Of a stretch of DNA of 64,000 nt, positions 56,725 to 64,000 are shown piece by piece. Position numbers and translations under genes: made by a program. Origin of the DNA: Xiphias gladius (lineage: Eukaryota; Chordata; Actinopteri; Istiophoriformes; Xiphiidae); contig NC_053416.1 in assembly GCF_016859285.1 (NCBI RefSeq), positions 212,501-276,500 of the forward strand, written 5' to 3'. Numbering within the stretch: position 1 is the stretch's first letter; every line of letters starts with the position of its first letter. The notes below the pieces were generated by a model, which saw only the letters and a list, made by a program, of their open reading frames with translations, ran no database searches and was not told the DNA's origin.

Positions 56725-59700
56725 CTGTGAGGGAGTCGGAGTGTTTGAGCGCTCTCTCCACCTGCTCTCTCCGCCGCGACTCGAAATCTAACGCCTCCTG
56801 CAGCTTCCTCTTCGCCTTCTTCTCCTTCTTCAGCCTCCTCTGGATCGACACTGAGAAGGAGGAGGACGAGGAAAAGGAGAGGCAGTCTTAAAATACGTTT
56901 TATATATGAACAGTTTTGCTTAGAATAAAATGACGTTATGACAGTCTCTACCAAAGTATTTTTACCTAAATGTATTTACTGCAACATCTTTCCTGATTCA
57001 TCTATACACAACCGCTTTTACAGCTCTGCTCTGTAGTTTTACAGCATAGCCTGTCTCACCTCTGGTCTGTAGTTTTACAGCGTATCCTGTCTCACCTCTG
57101 GTCTGTAGTTCAGAGCTCAGCTGTCTCTGTAGTGTCTGTAGTCTTACAGCGTAGCCTGTCTCACCTCTCGTCTGTACTTTAACAGCGTAGCCTGTCTCAC
57201 CTCTGGTCTGTACTTTAACAGCGTAGCCTGTCTCACCTCTGGTCTGTAGTTTTACAGCGTAGCCTGTCTCACCTTTGGTCTGTAGTTTTACAGCATATCC
57301 TGTCTCACCTCTGGTCTGTAGTTCAGAGCTAAGCTGTCTCTGTAGCGTCTGTAGTTTTACAGCGTAGCCTGTCTCACCTCTGGTCTGTACTTTTACAGCG
57401 TAGCCTGTCTCACCTCTGGTCTGTAGTTTTACAGTGTACCCTGTCTCACCTCTGGTCTGTAGTTCAGAGCTCAGCTGTCTCTGTAGTGTCTGTAGTTTTA
57501 CAGCGTAGCCTGTCTCACCTCTGGTCTGTACTTTTACAGCGTAGCCTGTCTCACCTCTGGTCTGTACTTTAACAGCGTAGCCTGTCTCACCTCTGGTCTG
57601 TAGTTTTACAGCGTAGCCTGTCTCACCTTTGGTCTGTAGTTTTACAGCGTATCCTGTCTCACCTCTGGTCTGTAGTTCAGAGCTCAGCTGTCTCTGTAGC
57701 GTCTGTAGTTTTACAGCGTAGCCTGTCTCACCTCTGGTCTGTACTTTTACAGCGTAGCCTGTCTCACCTCTGGTCTGTAGTTTTACAGTGTACCCTGTCT
57801 CACTTCTGCTCTGTAGTTTTACAGCATTGCCTGTCTCACCTCTGGTCTGTAGTTTTACGGCGTAGCCTGTCTCACCTCTGGTCTGTAGTTTTACAGCGTA
57901 GCCTGTCTCACCTCTGGTCTGTGGTTTTACAGCGTAGCCTGTCTCACCTCTGGTCTGTAGTTCAGAGCTCAGCTGTCTCTGTAGTGTCAGTAGTTTTACA
58001 GCGTAGCCTGTCTCACCTCTGGTCTGTACTTTTACAGCGTAGCCTGTCTCACCTCTGGTCTGTACTTTTACAGCGTAGCCTGTCTCACGCGTAGCCTGTC
58101 TCACCTCTGGTCTGTACTTTTACAGCGTAGCCTGTCTCACCTCTGGTCTGTAGTTCAGAGCTCAGCTGTCTCTGTAGTGTCTGTAGTTTTACAGCGTAGC
58201 CTGTCTCACCTCTGGTCTGTAGTTGAGAGCTCAGCTGTCTCTGTAGCGTCTGTAGTTTTACAGCGTAGTCTGTCTCACCTCTGGTCTGTACTTTTACAGC
58301 GTAGCCTGTCTCACCTCTGGTCTGTAGTTTTACGGCGTAGCCTGTCTCACCTCTGGTCTGTAGTTTTACAGCGTAGCCTGTCTCACCTCTGGTCTGTAGT
58401 TCAGAGCTCAGCTGTCTCTGTAGTGTCTGTAGTTTTACAGCGTAGCCTGTCTCACCTCTGGTCTGTACTTTTAGAGCGTAGCCTGTCTCACCTCTGGTCT
58501 GTACTTTTACAGCGTAGCCTGTCTCACCTCTGGTCTGTAGTTCAGAGCTCAGCTGTCTCTGTAGTGTCTGTAGTTTTACAGCGTAGCCTGTCTCACCTCT
58601 GGTCTGTACTTTTACAGCGTAGCCTGTCTCACCTCTGGTCTGTAGTTTTACAGCGTAGCCTGTCTCACCTCTGGTCTGTACTTTTAGAGCGTAGCCTGTC
58701 TCACCTCTGGTCTGTAGTTTTACGGCGTAGCCTGTCTCACCTCTGGTCTGTAGTTTTACAGCGTAGCCTGTCTCACCTCTGGTCTGTAGTTCAGAGCTCA
58801 GCTGTCTCTGTAGTGTCTGTAGTTTTACAGCGTAGCCTGTCTCACCTCTGGTCTGTACTTTTAGAGCGTAGCCTGTCTCACCTCTGGTCTGTACTTTTAG
58901 AGCGTAGCCTGTCTCACCTCTGGTCTGTACTTTTACAGCGTAGCCTGTCTCACCTCTGGTCTGTAGTTCAGAGCTCAGCTGTCTCTGTAGTGTCTGTAGT
59001 TTTACAGCGTAGCCTGTCTCACCTCTGGTCTGTACTTTTACAGCGTAGCCTGTCTCACCTCTGCTCTGTAGTTTTACGGCGTAGCCTGTCTCACCTCTGG
59101 TCTGTAGTTTTACAGCGTAGCCTGTCTCACCTCTGGTCTGTAGTTCAGAGCTCAGCTGTCTCTGTAGTGTCTGTAGTTTTACAGCGTAGCCTGTCTCACC
59201 TCTGGTCTGTACTTTTACAGCGTAGCCTGTCTCACCTCTGGTCTGTAGTTTTACAGCGTAGCCTGTCTCACCTCTGGTCTGTAGTTCAGAGCTCAGCTGT
59301 CTCTGTAGTGTCTGTAGTTTTACAGCGTAGTCTGTCTCACCTCTGGTCTGTACTTTTACAGCGTAGCCTGTCTCACCTCTGGTCTGTAGTTTTACGGCGT
59401 AGCCTGTCTCACCTCTGGTCTGTAGTTTTACAACGTAGCCTGTCTCACCTCTGGTCTGTACTTTTAGAGCGTAGCCTGTCTCACCTCTGGTCTGTACTTT
59501 TACAGCGTAGCCTGTCTCACCTCTGGTCTGTAGTTCAGAGCTCAGCTGTCTCTGTAGTGTCTGTAGTTTTACAGCGTAGCCTGTCTCACCTCTGGTCTGT
59601 ACTTTTACAGCGTAGCCTGTCTCACCTCTGGTCTGTAGTTTTACGGCGTAGCCTGTCTCACCTCTGGTCTGTAGTTTTACAGCGTAGCCTGTCTCACCTC

Positions 59701-62700
59701 TGGTCTGTAGTTCAGAGCTCAGCTGTCTCTGTAGTGTCTGTAGTTTTACAGCGTAGCCTGTCTCACCTCTGGTCTGTACTTTTACAGCGTAGCCTGTCTC
59801 ACCTCTGGTCTGTAGTTTTACAGCGTAGCCTGTCTCAACTCTGGTCTGTAGTTCAGAGCTCAGCTGTCTCTGTAGCGTCTGTAGTTTTACAGCGTAGTCT
59901 GTCTCACCTCTGGTCTGTACTTTTACAGCGTAGCCTGTCTCACCTCTGGTCTGTAGTTTTACGGCGTAGCCTGTCTCACCTCTGGTCTGTAGTTTTACAA
60001 CGTAGCCTGTCTCACCTCTGGTCTGTACTTTTAGAGCGTAGCCTGTCTCACCTCTGGTCTGTACTTTTACAGCGTAGCCTGTCTCACCTCTGGTCTGTAG
60101 TTCAGAGCTCAGCTGTCTCTGTAGTGTCTGTAGTTTTACAGCGTAGCCTGTCTCACCTCTGGTCTGTACTTTTACAGCATAGCCTGTCTCACCTCTGGTC
60201 TGTAGTTTTACAGCGTAGCCTGTCTCACCTCTGGTCTGTACTTTTACAGCGTAGCCTGTCTCACCTCTGGTCTGTAGTTTTACGGCGTAGCCTGTCTCAC
60301 CTCTGGTCTGTAGTTTTACAGCGTAGCCTGTCTCACCTCTGGTCTGTAGTTCAGAGCTCAGCTGTCTCTGTAGTGTCTGTAGTTTTACAGCGTAGCCTGT
60401 CTCACCTCTGGTCTGTACTTTTACAGCGTAGCCTGTCTCACCTCTGGTCTGTAGTTTTACAGCGTAGCCTGTCTCAACTCTGGTCTGTAGTTCAGAGCTC
60501 AGCTGTCTCTGTAGCGTCTGTAGTTTTACAGCGTAGTCTGTCTCACCTCTGGTCTGTACTTTTACAGCGTAGCCTGTCTCACCTCTGGTCTGTAGTTTTA
60601 CGGCGTAGCCTGTCTCACCTCTGGTCTGTAGTTTTACAACGTAGCCTGTCTCACCTCTGGTCTGTACTTTTAGAGCGTAGCCTGTCTCACCTCTGGTCTG
60701 TACTTTTACAGCGTAGCCTGTCTCACCTCTGGTCTGTAGTTCAGAGCTCAGCTGTCTCTGTAGTGTCTGTAGTTTTACAGCGTAGCCTGTCTCACCTCTG
60801 GTCTGTACTTTTACAGCATAGCCTGTCTCACCTCTGGTCTGTAGTTTTACAGCGTAGCCTGTCTCACCTCTGGTCTGTACTTTTACAGCGTAGCCTGTCT
60901 CACCTCTGGTCTGTAGTTTTACGGCGTAGCCTGTCTCACCTCTGGTCTGTAGTTTTACAGCGTAGCCTGTCTCACCTCTGGTCTGTAGTTCAGAGCTCAG
61001 CTGTCTCTGTAGTGTCTGTAGTTTTACAGCGTAGCCTGTCTCACCTCTGGTCTGTAGTTTTACAGCGTAGCCTGTCTCACCTCTGGTCTGTACTTTTACA
61101 GCGTAGCCTGTCTCATCTCTGGTCTGTAGTTCAGAGCTCAGCTGTCTCTGTAGTGTCTGTAGTTTTACAGCGTAGCCTGTCTCACCTCTGGTCTGTACTT
61201 TTAGAGCGTAGCCTGTCTCACCTCTGGTCTGTACTTTTACAGCGTAGCCTGTCTCACCTCTGGTCTGTAGTTTTACAGCGTAGCCTGTCTCACCTCTGGT
61301 CTGTAGTTCAGAGCTCAGCTGTCTCTGTAGTGTCTGTAGTTTTACAGCGTAGCCTGTCTCACCTCTGGTCTGTACTTTTACAGCGTAGCCTGTCTCACCT
61401 CTGCTCTGTAGTTTTACAGCGTAGCCTGTCTCACCTCTGGTCTGTAGTTTTACAGCGTAGCCTGTCTCACCTCTGGTCTGTAGTTCAGAGCTCAGCTGTC
61501 TCTGTAGTGTCTGTAGTTTTACAGCGTAGCCTGTCTCACCTCTGGTCTGTACTTTTAGAGCGTAGCCTGTCTCAACTCTGGTCTGTAGTTCAGAGCTCAG
61601 CTGTCTCTGTAGTGTCTGTAGTTTTACAGCGTAGCCTGTCTCACCTCTGGTCTGTAGTTTTACAGCGTAGCCTGTCTCACCTCTGGTCTGTACTTTTACA
61701 GCGTAGCCTGTCTCACCTCTGGTCTGTAGTTTTACGGCGTAGCCTGTCTCACCTCTGGTCTGTAGTTTTACGGCGTAGCCTGTCTCACCTCTGGTCTGTA
61801 GTTGAGAGCTCAGCTGTCTCTGTAGCGTCTGTAGTTTTACAGCGTAGTCTGTCTCACCTCTGGTCTGTACTTTTACAGCGTAGCCTGTCTCACCTCTGGT
61901 CTGTAGTTTTACGGCGTAGCCTGTCTCACCTCTGGTCTGTAGTTTTACAGCGTAGCCTGTCTCACCTCTGGTCTGTACTTTTACAGCGTAGCCTGTCTCA
62001 CCTCTGCTCTGTAGTTTTACAGCGTAGCCTGTCTCACCTCTGGTCTGTAGTTTTACAGCGTAGCCTGTCTCACCTCTGGTCTGTAGTTCAGAGCTCAGCT
62101 GTCTCTGTAGTGTCTGTACTTTTACAGCGTAGCCTGTCTCACCTCTGGTCTGTAGTTTTACAGCGTAGCCTGTCTCACCTCTGGTCTGTACTTTTACAGC
62201 GTAGCCTGTCTCACCTCTGGTCTGTAGTTTTACGGCGTAGCCTGTCTCACCTCTGGTCTGTAGTTTTACAGCGTAGCCTGTCTCACCTCTGGTCTGTAGT
62301 TCAGAGCTCAGCTGTCTCTGTAGTGTCTGTAGTTTTACAGCGTAGCCTGTCTCACCTCTGGTCTGTACTTTTAGAGCGTAGCCTGTCTCACCTCTGGTCT
62401 GTACTTTTACAGCGTAGCCTGTCTCACCTCTGGTCTGTAGTTCAGAGCTCAGCTGTCTCTGTAGTGTCTGTAGTTTAACAGCGTAGCCTGTCTCACCTCT
62501 GGTCTGTAGTTTTACGGCGTAGCCTGTCTCACCTCTGGTCTGTAGTTTTACAGCGTAGCCTGTCTCACCTCTGGTCTGTAGTTTTACGGCGAAGCCTGTC
62601 TCACCTCTGGTTTGTAGTTTTACAGCGTAACCTGTCTCACCTCTGGTCTTTTACGGCGTAGCCTGTCTCACCTCTGGTCTGTAGTTTTACAGCGTAGCCT

Positions 62701-63802
62701 GTCTCACCTCTGGTCTGTAGTTCAGAGCTCAGCTGTCTCTGTAGTGTCTGTAGTTTTACAGCGTAGCCTGTCTCACCTCTGGTCTGTACTTTTAGAGCGT
62801 AGCCTGTCTCACCTCTGGTCTGTAGTTTTACAGCGTAGCCTGTCTCACCTCTGGTCTGTAGTTCAGAGCTCAGCTGTCTCTGTAGTGTCTGTAGTTTTAC
62901 AGCGTAGCCTGTCTCACCTCTGGTCCATACTTTTACAGCGTAGCCTGTCTCACCTCTGGTCTGTAGTTTTACAGCGTAGCCTGTCTCACCTCTGGTCTGT
63001 AGTTTTACGGCGTAGCCTGTCTCACCTCTGGTCTGTAGTTTTACAGCGTAACCTGTCTCACCTCTGGTCTTTTAGAGCGTAGCCTGTCTCACCTCTGGTC
63101 TGTAGTTTTACAGCGTAGCCTGTCTCACCTCTGGTCTGTAGTTCAGAGCTCAGCTGTCTCTGTAGTGTCTGTAGTTTTACAGCGTAGCCTGTCTCACCTC
63201 TGGTCTGTACTTTTACAGCGTAGCCTGTCTCACCTCTGGTCTGTAGTTTTACGGCGAAGCCTGTCTCACCTCTGGTTTGTAGTTTTACAGCGTAACCTGT
63301 CTCACCTCTGGTCTTTTACGGCGTAGCCTGTCTCACCTCTGGTCTGTAGTTTTACGGCGTAGCCTGTCTCACCTCTGGTCTGTAGTTCAGAGCTCAGCTG
63401 TCTCTGTAGTGTCTGTAGTTTTACAGCGTAGCCTGTCTCACCTCTGGTCCATACTTTTAGAGCGTAGCCTGTCTCACCTCTGGTCTGTAGTTTTACAGCG
63501 TAGCCTGTCTCACCTCTGGTCTGTAGTTCAGAGCTCAGCTGTCTCTGTAGTGTCTGTAGTTTTACAGCGTAGCCTGTCTCACCTCTGGTCTGTACTTTTA
63601 CAGCGTAGCCTGTCTCACCTCTGGTCTGTAGTTTTACGGCGTAGCCTGTCTCACCTCTGGTCTGTAGTTCAGAGCTCAGCTGTCTCTGTAGCGTCTGTCG
63701 GGCGTCTCTCTCTCGCTCCAGCTCCAGCTTTAACTCTTTCCTCTCCAGTTGGTTCTGTTTGTCATGAGAACGAGCGCTCTCCACCGCCACCTTGAGGAGA
63801 CC
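56725..63802 (-). CDS. dach2: Dachshund family transcription cofactor, two coiled-coil exons (partial)
   Basis: Nuclear SKI/DACH-family cofactor of the SIX-EYA network. Only part of the C-terminal coiled-coil region is in the window. Exon 63655-63802 (148 nt) encodes GLLKVAVESARSHDKQNQLE, RKELKLELERERDARQTLQR and QLSSELQTR. Exon 56725-56850 (126 nt) encodes SIQRRLKKEKKAKRKLQEAL, DFESRRREQVERALKHSDSL. The split codon joins AGA G to TG, giving TRVSIQRR in phase. GLLKVA and RLKKEKKAKRKLQEAL are diagnostic of DACH proteins; ELQTR and REQVE..LK..SDS favour DACH2 over DACH1. Donors are AGAG|GTGAGA and ACAG|GTGACC, acceptors CTCAG. Earlier exons are beyond the right edge; the final exon was not found. 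Nearly all of the 6804-bp intron between the two exons is a minisatellite made from the upstream exon's own end. Confidence 0.9.
57023..63698. repeat. 6.7-kb minisatellite of duplicated exon-intron junctions in the dach intron
   Basis: Two unit types alternate. The 36-bp unit reads, on the minus strand, GTGAGACAGGCTACGCTGTA then AAACTACAGACCAGAG. The 69-bp unit adds 33 nt holding CAGAGACAGCTGAGCTCTGA. The long unit equals the last 44 nt of dach exon 63655-63802 plus 25 nt of following intron, so each unit carries AGAG|GTGAGA. On the minus strand it encodes GETGYAVKLQTR, with LQRQLSSELQTR in long units. Subtypes differ at fixed positions (plus strand TGTAGTTTTACAGCG, TGTACTTTTACAGCG, TGTACTTTTAGAGCG, TGTAGTTTTACGGCG). 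A few units are shortened (for example near 62648, 63070 and 63312) and break the period. By length I estimate about 150 units. The array ends inside the real exon at 63698. Confidence 0.97.
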
Positions 63803-64000
63803 CTGAGGTAAAACAAAGAAATACCCACGTCATGTCCTTGAAGTTACCATCTCTACATTACTCTTTGTTTATGTCTATACGCTCTTATCCCTACACCTTT
63901 GTTATCTGTGCATTAATATCTCTTTGTTACCGTCTCCACTTCGCCTCTATGTTATTATCTCTACATTATCGTCTCTACTTTATTTCAGTTAACTCTTTCT
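63803..64000 (-). other. Upstream dach intron, incomplete at window edge
   Basis: On the minus strand it ends TTTTACCTCAG at the exon acceptor. Plus-strand sequence has loose repeats of CTCTTTGTTACCGTCTCTAC type (63850-64000). No exon seen. Confidence 0.6.

Noticed and set aside
56998..58104. 368-codon minus-strand ORF of GETGYAVKLQTR repeats as an independent repeat protein.
   Set aside because: It lies wholly within the dach intron minisatellite and is open only because the units are multiples of three; no promoter, leader or unique sequence.
57023..63698. CRISPR array, because of regular short repeats.
   Set aside because: There are no unique spacers; the units are contiguous tandem copies in a vertebrate intron, derived from a neighbouring exon.

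Overview
This window is nuclear DNA of a teleost fish, probably a percomorph. The signs are GT-AG split genes of vertebrate families, very frequent (AC)n/(GT)n tracts, Tc1-like, Kolobok-like, L2-like and RNase-H-bearing LINE relics, and several short repeats I know from many percomorph genomes. No bacterial, viral or CRISPR feature is visible.

Four protein-coding genes can be rebuilt exon by exon. (1) adamts2, plus strand, 4348-27896: 23 exons from the late prodomain to the stop codon. The signal peptide and early prodomain lie to the left of the window. (2) ndufa2, plus strand, 30374-32869: complete, 3 exons, 100 aa. (3) ik (RED splicing factor), plus strand, 38630-48935: complete, 20 coding exons, 547 aa. 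One of its introns is a minor-class (U12) AT-AC intron. (4) A Dachshund gene of DACH2 type, minus strand, of which two coiled-coil exons (63655-63802 and 56725-56850) lie in the window. In all four genes the reading phases agree across every junction. ADAMTS2, NDUFA2 and IK are all on human 5q, and NDUFA2 and IK are near neighbours there (established knowledge), so this is an old linkage group.

Layout: 1-4.3 kb, upstream intron with a 672-bp exact direct duplication and a Tc1 relic. 4.3-28.3 kb, adamts2 with introns full of transposon relics, inverted repeats and worn minisatellites. 28.3-30.3 kb, spacer. 30.4-33 kb, ndufa2. 33-38.5 kb, repeats, mainly a decayed LINE whose 3' end is about 135 bp before the ik start codon. 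38.6-49 kb, ik. 49-56.7 kb, gene-free DNA with two worn tandem-repeat fields and a teleost MITE. 56.7-64 kb, the dach exons around one huge minisatellite.

The most striking object is that minisatellite (about 57023-63698). It fills about 97% of a 6.8-kb dach intron and is built from the exon-intron junction itself. The 69-bp long unit is 44 nt of exon end plus 25 nt of intron start. The 36-bp short unit is the long unit minus 33 nt, explained by slippage between two ACTACAGAC copies. Almost every unit therefore carries a copy of the 5' splice site AGAG|GTGAGA, and both unit lengths are multiples of three. The result is an array of roughly 150 potential, phase-matched splice donors. The same property leaves both strands open for long stretches and produces a misleading 1433-codon plus-strand ORF.
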